Below are positions 20,460-31,359 of a stretch of 64,000 nucleotides of DNA, one piece after another (the stretch's first letter is position 1; every line of letters begins with the position of its first letter). Source of the DNA: Amborella trichopoda (Eukaryota; Streptophyta; Magnoliopsida; Amborellales; Amborellaceae); the NCBI RefSeq assembly GCF_000471905.2, contig NW_006494789.1, positions 4,209,766 to 4,273,765 on the forward strand. Direction: 5' to 3'. Made by a program: the position numbers and the translations under genes. The notes under the pieces are model-generated. The model saw only the letters and a list, made by a program, of their open reading frames with translations, did no database searches and was not told the origin of the DNA.

Positions 20460-22590
20460 TTTCGAGCTAGATCTGCATGAAAAATAAAAAATATAAAAAA
20501 TAAAATAAAACTGCTCCCGATCTTCTTTTGAGGGCTGTTATATATAAAAAGAAAAAGAAAAAAAAATCTTTTCCATAAGAAAACCTTTCTTCGATTGCTT
20601 CCTGTAATTTAATATTTCTTTATTTATCTGCTCGTAAGTTTGAATAGCTCTTTGCAATCTAGTTGCCTTCTAGATAGAGCACGATAATCATTTGGTTTAC
20701 ATTGAGCATCTGAGGGAATTGGATAAAGGTTTGGGTCTCACGTGTTTATATTATGCTTCTGAAAAAGGTCACAAGGTCCATAAAGTCCAAGCACGTATGT
20801 GTGTGACTGTCGCCTGCCTTACTGATATGTGCTCGATTCGTCCGTCTTTGCGGTGCATTCCCTATTCTATAAGTTACTGTTTAAGTGAAGCTTTTACCTC
20901 AGCAAGAAACACTGCTGTCTGAGTATATTTTTCAAGCTTGCCCGCTAAACTCTGAGCCCCTGGAAACTTGCCTTGCGCGTGCCCCCCACTGGGTATAACA
21001 GTAAGAATTTCTCTCTCAGATCACAAAAGTTTTGGCTTTTATTCATTATTTTCTTTTCTACTACCTTGTAGTTTTCTGGACTTTTTATTGGTCTCCATAA
21101 AAAAACAAACCTTCTTAGGCCTCTTCGGGTTCAAATAGAAAAATAAAAAATTGAGGCTATTTCACTTTCAAATAAAAAAAAAATTGTGGTGTTCTTTTCT
21201 ATTATTATTTCAAAAACATAAATGCTTTTAGAGGCTCTTTGGTTCAAAAAAAAAAAAGAAAAAAAAAAAGAAAAAAGGGATCATTGTTGTGAAATTTTCG
21301 TTTTTGTAAAGCCATTCTAAACTTTCTTTGTTTCAAAAAAAAAATCAGGCCTCTTTATTTCAAAAAAAAGATTGTTTTATTTTATTTTAAGGCCATTCTA
21401 TCTCCCGAAAAAAAAAAAAGTGTGTGAGGCCATCTTTCTTATCAAAAACAAAAAAAACAAAAGAAAAATAAAAATGCACGTTTAGCCATTTTAAAAAAAA
21501 TCAGCCCGTTTTTTGTAGTGTCTTTATGTAAAAAAAAAAAAAAAACTCACTCTCTCTTGTTCATTTTCAAGTCCTCCATCTTTTTTTTTAAAAAAAAAAT
21601 TATTTTTTTCTTTTAAAATAAAATAAAACTTTTAAGGGCTTTTTTATTTTCCAATGGAAAATTTTCTTTGCAAGAAAAAAAAACAAATTTTAAAGCTTAT
21701 TTGGTTTCAAAAAAAAAAAAAACCCCTTTGGTTACAAAAGTTTCTTTCAGTAAGTCATTTCATTTTCGCAAAAGAGTAAGAAAGAGAGAGAGAGAAAGAA
21801 TCTTCTCTTAAAAAAAAATTCATCTCTAAGGAATCTTCTTTTTTAAAAAATAAAAATAAAAATACTTTAGTAAAAAAAAAAAAAAATCTCTTTCATTTCT
21901 TTTCTTGTGATTCAACATTTGCTGCTTCTCTCTATTCATAAACAAAAAACAAAAAAAAAGGAAGAAAAAAAAATATCTAGGGTTGCCTGCACTCTATCTC
22001 TAATTGTATCTTGATCAAGTCACCCTCGGCTCAGGGCGAGCTCAACTAGGCACGGGTTGTGCTTGGTTCCACCTTTATTTACTGTATACCTTCTTAGGGG
22101 TTACTTACCCCCACATCTGAATTGTGCTTTTGGTCGATCAAAAACCCGACCCAAAGCACACCTCACTTGGCACGATTTGTGCCAAGTGCTTACTTTTTTC
22201 TTGGATGGTGTGTTTGCCTGCCTACTATTTTTCTTTTCACTTGCATGATTCTTTACACACTCTTACACACAATAGACCGGGGAAGCCCAGGAAACAATTT
22301 TTTTTTCGAAAACCCCAAAAATCCGCAATAACTGTGTGAGATGAACGTAACATTGAGAGCCGAGGTGGTTGGGATTTGCGTAACTTTTAACTGTGAGTGC
22401 CCCTCCGTAATCCTTGGAATCAAAGCAACTCCACACGCAGTAGAACCTGGTAAAAATCCTATAATAGGAAGCCAGGACCTACGTGGGGACTTACTTAGCC
22501 TAGCTGCATTTCAATAGTTAGGAACCCACTCAGACCAAGCCTACCCATAATTTCGGTCAAAAGTTTTCGAGTGTTGTGTTTGCTTATTAT
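20460..22590 (+). other. element E leader: A/T homopolymer-rich, non-coding
   Basis: There is no gene. From about 21000 to 21990 the sequence alternates long A runs (8-16 nt) with short blocks such as 'aggcctctttggtttc', giving a loose 50-70-bp periodicity. 22000-22590 is more complex and includes 'gtgagtgcccctccgtaatc' and 'gacctacgtggggacttac', likely untranslated leader of the gypsy element. The three overlapping ORFs near 22057-22339 have no support. Confidence 0.5.
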
Positions 22591-22604
22591 GGTTGACTAA
22601 TCAT

Positions 22605-23260
22605 AGACCTCAGTCTGGATCCGCTTCTGATCCAAGCTGAAACCTCTGGGTTTAAGTCCAGGGTAATACCGAGCCTAGCCCAGGTCCGAACCAGGTTCAC
22701 ATCTTGGAACAAACCTAGAACCCCCTTTTGGTCCGAGCCAAGGTTCACGCCTAACTCAATCTTTAATCCAGTCCAGATCCACACCTGATCTGATTATCAA
22801 AACTCTCTGAGTTGAAGTCCAAGGTTGTACCCAGCCTTGCCCACTTTCAAACCAGGCTCGCATCTTAGTCCAAACCTAGGCCCCCTTTTGGTCGGAGCCA
22901 GGGCTTGCGCCTAGCTCAATCTTTGATCTAGTCCGGGTCTACATTGGGTCTGATTATCAAAACACTCTGAGTTTAAGTCCAAGTTTGTACCCAGCCTAGC
23001 CCAGGTCCGAACTAGGTAAACATCTTGGTCTGAACCTAGGCCCCATTTTTGTCAGAGCCAGGGCTTGCGCCTAAATCAATCTTGACTCAGTCCGGGTCTA
23101 TTCCCTGCCAGATTTCCAAAACCCTCTTAGTTCAAGCCCATCCTTGTATCCAGCCTAGTTCAAGTCCGAACCAGGTTCACACCCAGGTCCGAATCTTGTC
23201 CCACTCTTGGTCCGAGCCAAGACTCATACCCATCTAGTCTGGATCTTAGTCTAGGTTCTT
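22605..23260 (+). repeat. ~160-bp tandem repeat, four copies
   Basis: A unit of about 160 bp containing 'ggtccgaaccaggttcac', 'cccccttttggtccgagcc', 'cgcctaactcaatcttt' and a 'gagtttaagtccaagg' block is repeated four times with drift (starts near 22608, 22770, 22935 and 23090). It lies in the leader of E, just upstream of gag. A looser continuation with 'gtctagatct' motifs runs to about 23450. Confidence 0.8.
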
Positions 23261-23457
23261 GCATAGATCTAAGCATATAGTTGCATCTAGAACTACACTA
23301 GGTTTACCTTGGTTCAGGTGTAAACCAAAACCCATCAAGTCTAGCAGGTTTAATCCAGTCTAGTCCTAGCCTAGATCTTAGTTAGGGTTTTCCCCTAGAG
23401 TCAGACTAGGTCTTTCCTAATTCGTCGAGTCTAGATCTCCCCATAAGTCTAGAAGTC

Positions 23458-25500
23458 ATGACCCAGGATCAAAGCAGAGCAAGGTCCAACCTTAGGGCTC
23501 TAGCTCAATCTAGATCTAGAGAACCTAGTCAGTCCGAGAGACACCGTCATAGTGCTCCTTCAAAAACCCATAACACTCGTGTCAGTGAGCCGAGTCTCGA
23601 ACTATATGGAACCGCACCTAGCCGTCCAAGCCACCTTCAGGGCCATCAAATCCAGTCAACACACCAAGAGTAAGGCCCTGACCTAGATCTCTGAGTCAGG
23701 CAATCTCAACCATGTTAACCCAGATGGCCAATTAGGAGCCCAACACCTCAGTCTTGGCAATAAGCCAGTTAGTGGGCGAGTGGGTTCACGCACAACTAGG
23801 GAAAGTCTACCCAAGCAACCCAGCACCAATAAAAGTCAAGGTTTTGACCTAACTCGATATCAAGACAATCCCAACGTGCATGCAGACTTTCAATACCTAT
23901 TGAATAGAGGGTACACCATCCAGCATAGTCAATATAGGAAAGTCATGTATGAAGCTCAAGCCATGGGCCAAGTCTAATATTTTGGCTCAAACCAAGATAA
24001 TCCTAGGGTTGTTAGACTGCTAATTCAACCCACTACGGGCTAGGGGTCTAGTTCTAATCATCATTCGAGCCCAAGATTACCTAGAGGGCAAACTCCCTCT
24101 AGCAGTAGTTATGGCATTCCTTCACTCTTTCAGTCTAGTGCTGAGGCACGAGAATACCGTGACCCTACAGATTGATCATCCAATCAAGGTCAGGGTCAGA
24201 TAGACCTAGCAGCCCAAGGTCAGAGGTCTATTCATCATAGCAGTTCGAGTCGTCCGTCCCAGTCAAGTGGTGATCCTATCATGCAAACGTTCTTGTCTAG
24301 CCAAGTTCTGCAATCTCTGAGTAATGGGTGTGCTCTGACCCAATTCAACTCGAGTGAGTCTATAGGCCGACGACAGGCACACCAAGTTCAACAAACTCCC
24401 CAGGCTCAATCCTTGGAGCAACCCGCTACATGGGTCCATCAGCCAGTCTATATGAGCCACATACCACAAAGTCAAGTTCAACAGACCATGAAACCTAGCC
24501 AAGCCACTGTTATAACAACGGCTCAATTCGCTCACATGAAACGTCTTAAAGACTCTTTAGAGATAATGGGAATATGGGATATCTCAACTCCTAAAGCCTA
24601 TATACAAGAGACTCTAGGACACTTAGAAGATCTACCAGTCAGGTTTGTGATGCCACAATTTAGAAACAAATTTTCTGGGAAAGAGGACCCTGAGGCACAC
24701 AACAACGCCTACCTATTAATGGTCCATACATTGTGAGGCCTACCCAACCAACTTAAGGTCATGTTCTCGTATGGCTTACCAAAAGAGCCCCTAATGTGGC
24801 ACCGAAAATTCATGAAGGATAACGCTCAAGCAACTCCTGACAAACTGTTTAGGAAATTTTCCTCCTGCTATTGTGGGGGAAGACCAAGACCTATTACCCT
24901 TGGTGAATTAACATCCAAACAAAAGTTGGGCGAGTCTACCTTTGAATTTATAACAAGATTTAGAGATGCTACTGTGCGAGTCATCGAAACCCCACTCTCT
25001 GAATCTACGAAGGTAGGCATGAAATTAGAGAACATGACTTCAGAATTGTTACCTTCTTTAGCAATGGGGCAGTCCTTACTCGTTTGATGTTATGCTCAAA
25101 AGAGTAGCGCGTTATGAACGGGCCAAGGAGGATGAAGCCAGAGTCTTTGATAACTTGACTGGTGAAGAACCCTCTCAAGAAGGAGAGGTAAACATGATCA
25201 AGAAAAGCAACCCTTCTACAAACCATTCACAAGAAAGGACTAAAATTTACTTTACCACATAGAGGATGCAGACATCCACACCAAGCCAATTCACTCCGAT
25301 TAATGAGCCTATGACCGATGTCATTAAGAAGTTGCTTAAAGCAAGGCTCATAGAATTACCTGCAGTAGCCAGGATTCCTCCATTTCATGGAGGAGATACA
25401 TCTCGATGGTGTGATTGGCATCAAAATTATGCTCACAACATTGAAGAATGCCGAGCTTTCAGGCATAGAGTTTAAGACCTCATCGATAACGACACGATAA
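23458..25500 (+). pseudogene. element E gag (Tat-type)
   Basis: The N-terminal part (23458) is rich in S, R and P (MTQDQSRARSNLRALAQSRS), as in Tat-lineage gag proteins. A glutamine-rich region follows (24281-24530). The core reads FVMPQFRNKFSGKEDPEAHN, GLPKEPLMWHRKF, LGELTSKQKLGESTFEFITR, the retrotransposon gag fold. The C-terminal zinc motif is RWCDWHQNYAHNIEECRAF (25406-25465), a C-x2-H...H-x4-C variant common in this lineage, preceded by a K-K-L-L-K-A-R-L-I-E-L-P block. About six stops interrupt it. It differs from the gags of B and C. Confidence 0.75.
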
Positions 25501-26640
25501 GTGTTAGAAAGAAAGAGGCTGATGGCAGAGAAAAAACAGAAACTCTGGATGTCTCGACAAGCAGTTCAGATGTCAATCTGATTAACTCCAAAGGACCACA
25601 AACTTAACTCAAACCCGAAAAACATCCACAATGGCCTTGGAGCACAAGACGAATTCAACTAGAAAGTTCGATAGATGAAGAACAAAACGAGCATACTAAG
25701 GATCCTCAAGATCGAAGTAAATGAGGATAACCTTAGCTCCAAGGCCATAACCCAAGAAAAGGAAAAAGAAAGGGTCATCACATGCAAAATTCCACTCGAA
25801 GATACAGTTTCAAAAGTGGTGCAAGAAGTCCCTATCATCGAGAATCAAACTTGGGTAGATGATCCCTTCAATCCGTACTTCCAAATTAATACAATAAATC
25901 AAACTCGCAAGAGCAAGATGAACTCGAGCATAAACGCGACCAAAATTTTGAAGTTGTGTATTCCCAAACTTGTGGTGACAAGAAAAACCTTAATTCTGGA
26001 ACAATAACTCAAGAGGAAGCAGATGAGCAAACTCTTCAAGGAGACCTATTGCCTCAAATATCAAAAGAAGTTGACCTTCTGAAATTCTAAGAGACCACCT
26101 AGGCTGTCTTCACAAGATTTCTTTGATGATCCACTCATCTGGGATGAGGAATTAATAGCTGATACCAAATTGGATCACGTCCGCAAGAGAAAATATTTTC
26201 TGAGATTACCTGGGGTAGGAGCACAACTCAGATAACCGAGGCATCCCCATATCAAGAAAGTTCATCTCGTGAAAAACAAGTTCTTTACAAAATAGTGAGC
26301 CTTGCAGGGGTAAACCCATCAAACTACCTAACAGGGGCAATCTCCTCTTATGAAGAGGGCACAATAGGGGCAGTTAATGAGATTGAGCCCTAGTTTATTA
26401 ACCCCAAGATGCCATAAGGCCATTTAATATTAACTCAGTCACTCCTCTTATGCGAGAGTCTCACCCAAGCTTGAATACTGGGGAGGAACCTACTACGAAA
26501 TTAACTCCTGAAAAGAAACATAAAATCTGGAATGAAAGAGACAACCTAAAAGAGTTGGGTGATTACTCACCCCTTACAAAAAGCCAAATGGGGCATTCAC
26601 GCCTCAAACTTCAAAAGGCATTAACGCCTAATGAGTAACC
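25500..26640 (+). other. element E, region after gag; pol not recognisable
   Basis: Charged open stretches occur (25675-26007, 110 codons; 26450-26638), but I find no protease D-T/S-G, no RT Y-x-D-D and no integrase motif. At this position a Tat element would carry protease and RT, so pol appears deleted. 'aggcatccccatatcaagaaag' near 26236 has no counterpart I recognise. Confidence 0.35.
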
Positions 26641-27007
26641 CAAATTATCTCAATAACAAGGAGGAACTAATGAGCTTGTCCGTCCCCTCAAAACAATCAG
26701 GGATTAGGAAACTAAAAGCAATTCTTTGTCCTAAAATCAAGGTTCAAGTGGGGCAATTTAATGGATAAATCCAAGGGAAACTCAACAACCATTGTCAAAG
26801 AAACATTGGAAAAGGGAAATTAGAGGATGACTGATATTCGAACCTCCTTGCCACCTGGATAAATGAAAGATGATCAAATTCTTACATAGTTCTTAAAGCG
26901 CAATACTAAAAAAAAAAAAAAGGGACCATTGACTCTTCTTCTTCCTCCTCCTCCTCTTCCTTTGCTAGCATTTAGTTTTTTAAAAAAAAAATGAAAACAT
27001 TGGGCAG

Positions 27008-27210
27008 AAATTTTGAAAGGAACCCCACATGTTGGAAAAAAGGTAACCGGGCTGAACACCCAAAAGAGACCCTGAGGCGATGAAAAAAAAAAAAAGAAAT
27101 CCACTTCTGCTGGGATTAAAATCCAAAAGGAATCCCAAGCGTTGAAAAAAAGGCTCTCCCAGGTTGAACACTCGAAAGGGACCCCGGAGCGATAAAAAAT
27201 AATAAGTTCT
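27008..27210 (+). repeat. ~105-bp direct repeat, two copies
   Basis: Both copies contain 'gttggaaaaaaggtaacc' or 'gttgaaaaaaaggctctcc', then 'ggctgaacacccaaaagag' or 'ggttgaacactcgaaaggg', 'accctgaggcgatgaaaa' or 'accccggagcgataaaaa'. Such 'gatgaaaa' repeats are usual in 3' regions of Tat elements. Long A runs separate them. Confidence 0.7.
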
Positions 27211-27674
27211 CCCCTTTCCTTTTAATCTCCAAAGTTTTTGCTCTCTAAACATCTTCTCTTCCTTCTTCTTGAGTCAAAATGTTGTCAAAAGAAAACTCAA
27301 TGAGCGTTAGCCCGATGAAACATTGTTAAGGACCTCGATCATTTGGGCTTCGAAAGGTGAATGGTGGCGGAATAAAATGGGAAATCCAAAGAGATTTTGA
27401 TCACCTAGGGGCAATATCCTGTATTTTCAACATTATGTTTTGCTTGAAAACTCCAAAGAACTCTCAGTTGGATTGAAATACAAGAGCTGGGGTTGGAAGA
27501 TAAAGAAACACTCAATGATTCTTCGTCCCAAAGATCCTAACAAGGACTCAACATGCTCATATAGGGTCCACCAAAGGGGTCAAAAGTGGTTAAACTGTAA
27601 GACCCACATTTAAAAAAAAAAAAAAACTCAAAACTTTTCTTTTTAAAAAAACACTCCATGGTTGTATGAGTATA

Positions 27675-28005
27675 ATTACTTACATCGTTGCATGACGTTA
27701 AAACTTCTTAAAGGGCTCTATGGTTGCAGGATCTAAAACTGTTAATTAAATAAATTTTTTCAAAATATTTTTCTCACTTCAAAATTTTCATTATATGTCT
27801 TGTGTTTTCAAAAATCTTAATTTCTTTGTTAAAAATGTATTTGTCCATTGCTGCATAACGTTAAACTTCTTAGAGGGCTTCATGGTTGCAGGAGCTAAAA
27901 CTATTAACTAATTTTTTTTTTTCGAAATATCTTTCTCGTTTCAAAATTTTCATTATATGTCTTGTTTTTTTGGAAAAACTTTAATTTCTTTGTTAAAATT
28001 GTGAA
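27675..28005 (+). repeat. ~165-bp direct repeat, two copies
   Basis: The units start at about 27680 and 27850. They share 'gcatgacgttaaaacttctt' / 'gcataacgttaaacttctt', 'gttgcagga.ctaaaactgtt' and 'caaaattttcattatatgtc'. Identity looks high (perhaps 85%), so the duplication is younger than most of the surrounding decay. Confidence 0.8.
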
Positions 28006-28535
28006 TTGTCCAAGTTTTGGGTTCCTTTTCAAATCTCTTCCTATTTTTAAAAAAGATAAAAAGATTTTTACACTCGTATATGATGATTGCCGTGTTGCCG
28101 CGTCATCTCTCTTTCTCTTTCTCTCTCTCTCTCTCTCTCTTCAGAAATTGTCAGACAAACTTTTCATATAGAAAACTTATAGAAATCCTTAGGAAACCCA
28201 AAGGAAATCAAAGAAAATGGCAAGTTTAAGAATTTGAGATCGTGAAAACCCCTGAAGTTAAGTGCTATGGCTAGAAAATCCATCTCGAGTTTCAAGCTTC
28301 TGTAACTCAACGACATCTCATGTTGAAAACCCTCGGATGAAAATGCCCTAACTGAGTAAGCTCAGTGAGCGCAATGACTTGGAAGGATTAGTTGGTGTGC
28401 CCTCTGATCATGTAATATCATGATAAAATATAAAATGTCTGCATTATCTTTGTCGCTTACCTACCCCTCAAAGGACAGGGAACGTCAAAGAGCGTTTACT
28501 TCTTTCCCACTCACTTGCCCTCAAAGGACACTGAT

Positions 28536-28552
28536 TACCAAAGTGGGGCAAT
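28536..28552 (+). other. polypurine tract-like sequence before LTR C
   Basis: 'accaaagtggggcaatt' directly precedes the LTR start TGTAGACACCCC. A polypurine tract lies inside the 3' end of an element, so this LTR is also positioned as the 3' LTR of the DNA to its left, even though the 5' LTR of E belongs to a different family. Confidence 0.5.
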
Positions 28553-31215
28553 TGTAGACACCCCATTATAAAATTGGAAACTTCCATGGTTTTTCTGAAC
28601 CCATAGTTGTTTGAAGACATTTTTTAGCACCATGGATCCCCGATGCGGAATAAAAAGAGAAGTCGGTTAATAAAGCCTGATAGACAGTGGAAATTTTGAT
28701 AGTCTCAAAATGGCCCCATAATCGGTCAAGATTTTCATAAGGACTCTAAAAAGTTTCTTGGCAAGTTTTGTCACATTCTGACTCTCTAAGATAGTGCAGA
28801 CTGAGAAACAAGTCTAACATAATCAACCTCTAGCACCCTGAAATGGACTCCTATAACTGGAACCCTACTTTTGGAGCATCAAACGACCGTAGGACCACCA
28901 ACATTGGATCCGGCACAATTGAAAATCCTCAGGGTTCAAATTTAAGCGTAAACAGACACTCTAGAAAGAAGTTATGGGTGAAAGATCGAAACAGGAGAGG
29001 CCGCACATTATTCTCGTGTGGCCACCCTGCGTAAGTAATCTCCATTAAAGGCACAGTTATGAACAGTGACTTTTGGGGTCCATATCTCATTCGTCCCGAG
29101 TTGGATCGTGCTAAAATTTTGTGAGCGTGTTCGTCTCGTCAAGATGAGCGTTTCGATATGTGTGACATGCCCCGTGACGATGCCCGAGCGTAGAGAAAAG
29201 CTATAGAGAAGTTGTTGATCCGTGAAGAAAGTTGCAGAAAAATCAGCAGCGACACGCCTCACTCAAGCGGCCAAATCACAACGCTCACGTACCCGATCAA
29301 TGTGAAACCAGTTGCATCGCCTAATTAATGTCCATGGTTATCATTGGTTCGAACCCCGTGCATGATAAACGGTCAGATTTTGCATGCAAAGCTAATGAAG
29401 TGGCTGAAAATTTTGGCGTCGAAATTCCAGATTCTGACCAAAACTCAAAAGTTGTGAAATCTTCGTCCGGTCATGAAATCGAGCTACGTTTATTGCCACG
29501 CGACCATAACGGCATCCTCAATGTCATTTAGGGAAGAAATCACGAAAGAAAATCAAGAAACAAGCACTCTATCAATCCGAAGTTTGCAAGATTCATCCAA
29601 ATTTCAAGTCGCATGATCGTGGCTTAAAAACAGGATCCATGACTCGAAGTTGGTGTCAAATCTATCGCCATGCTGAGCCCTACAAGAAAACAATCATCTT
29701 TCAGAAAAAAAGGAACTAGGGCAACCCCAGATCATCCATGAAAGATCACACACATTCTAGGGCAGCAGCAAGGATTGCTATGGAATTTCTTCAATTGATA
29801 GGAAGGGGCAAAATAGTCATTTTGCACCCTATTTTCTTATTTTATTGAATTTAGTTAAATCTTAATTTTCAGCAATTAGGTTTAATTTTGATCAATCTAC
29901 CCATGTTTGGGCAAAACTCTATATATATCACGTAATATCATTGTACATGGACCGAACTATGCTTAATAAAATTTCCATCTCTTCTTATCGTTTGGTCAAG
30001 TTTCGAGAGAGACAGGATGAAGAGAGAAACTTTTAGGTCGGTAGCCCTGGGCTTAAGGTGAATCTCTTTCTCACCCTCTTCTCTTCTTTCGTCTCTTCTT
30101 CTCTCTCTTCTACTCTTTCTTCTCCTTCATCTGAGTTTTCCTCAGAGGCTATGCACGGTAGTGGCAGTGCTTACATGCCTCTTTTTTTCGTTCCTTTCCT
30201 ATGGTTTCGCAGGTCTTGCTTGGCGATGGCAGCGCCATGTGCGAGTTTCTTTCCCCCTCTCTTCTGTCGTTTCTATTTCTAAACAAAGTTTGCAGATGGC
30301 GCTGCTCATCACTGTCCGCAAGCATGTCCTCGGCATCTCGCGTAAGCACAGCTGGCGATGCCTATTGTCGCCCGTAGGGGTCTTATCTTGTTGTGCACCT
30401 ATCACAGACTGCGATGACTATCGCAGCTCGTGAGGGGTTGCGGCAATACTTATCATCGTACGCAGGCTTCTTTTGCATCTAGAGCCTATCGCAGACGGTG
30501 ATGCCTATCATCGCCTGCGAAGGGTCGCAGCGATGTCTATCACCATCCGTGAGCTTTTCTCTTATGCCCTGTGCCTATCGCAGACGACGATGCCTATCGT
30601 AGACAACGATGCCTATCGTCGCTTGCAAAGGGTCACGGTGAATGCCTATCACTGTCCACGAGCTTCACTCTTACGCCTTGTGCCTATCCCAAACGGTGAT
30701 CCCTATTGCCATCCGCAGGCTTCTTTCATGCGCGGTGATGCCTATCACCATCTGCAGGCTTCCTTCATGCACTCGGTGCCTATTGTCGTTCGCAGGCTTC
30801 TCTTTCATCCCCTGCCTATCACCGTGTGCTTCCCAAGAAGCTATCGTTGCCCGTAGAGAGATGTGTTGCCTTCTCGTGTTGTCAACGGCAACGCCTAATG
30901 CCATCTGAAGTTCGCTGCCTCCCCCTTTCACCGTGAGCAGTAGTGTCATCCAGAGGCCGTGACACTATTACTCCACGGCTGTGGGTGGTGATCTTAACAT
31001 CGTCAAGACCCACACTCTTCGTCGTCTTGCGCCTTCTTTTCGTTCTCTTTTCTCCTCATTCTTGCTTGACTAATGGATAGACTCAGTTTAGCACTGTTAT
31101 AGTGGTTTGGCTATGCAGCAATATTGTCGTCATGCTGGTCCAGAGTACCATGCCTATCTTACTGCCGCACCAGATTGGGATAGTCATATCGACCTTGGTT
31201 TCGAGTAGTATTGTG
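28553..31215 (+). mobile_element. T-family LTR, copy C (upstream LTR of element C)
   Basis: It begins TGTAGACACCCC and runs in parallel with copy D over about 2.6 kb: 'ataaagcctgatagacagtg' (28668), a conserved 'caacctctagcaccctgaaa' block, 'ctcgaagttggtgtcaaatc' (29645), an AT-rich block, TATA 'ctctatatatatcacg' (about 29920), CT-rich tract and a 36-bp minisatellite. Homology stops at 'gagtagtattg' (about 31215); the LTR end, primer-binding site and ORF1 are deleted and the sequence resumes just before gag. The post-TATA block is nearly the same as in F and unlike D. Confidence 0.8.
30340..30880 (+). repeat. 36-bp-type minisatellite inside LTR C
   Basis: About 14 irregular copies of a unit around 'gatgcctatcaccatccgc' with 'aggcttctttcatgc' spacing. 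The same array is at 50760-51300 in F, and shorter at 780-1010 in A and 43260-43500 in D. Overlapping ORFs in several frames (30473-30908) arise from the repeat. Confidence 0.75.
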
Positions 31216-31359
31216 ATTGCGCCGATTTGGATTTGGGGCAAAGGCCTGATGATAGATAGAAGTCTACAGACTCCAAGGCAGTAGCCCAGAGTGCCCTTTA
31301 TCCTGAGACCTCATTCCCTACTTCAGCTGATAGACACAGCCCTCTCATGCTCAAGAAAG
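31216..31359 (+). other. deletion junction LTR C to gag leader
   Basis: From about 31240 the sequence aligns with 45310-45436 of D: 'gcctgatgatagatagaag' against 'gacctgatatcaaacatag', then 'ccagagtgccctttatcc' against 'ccaggctgccttttgtcc'. About 1.7 kb present in D between the equivalent points (LTR end, primer-binding site, ORF1) is therefore missing here. Confidence 0.65.

Larger units (their letters stand above)
26640..28552 (+). other. 3' non-coding region of a Tat-like element
   Basis: There is no gene. Its repeats are listed separately. A (CT)n run lies at 28105-28140. 28230-28550 contains 'gttgaaaaccctcggatgaaaatgcc'-like text and short 'ctcaaaggaca' repeats. It ends in a polypurine-type stretch beside an LTR start. 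'caagtggggcaattt' at 26745 is a second such stretch. Confidence 0.4.

Noticed and set aside
30473..30949. 127- and 92-codon ORFs as genes
   Set aside because: They lie in the 36-bp minisatellite, which is open in several frames at once; no family similarity.
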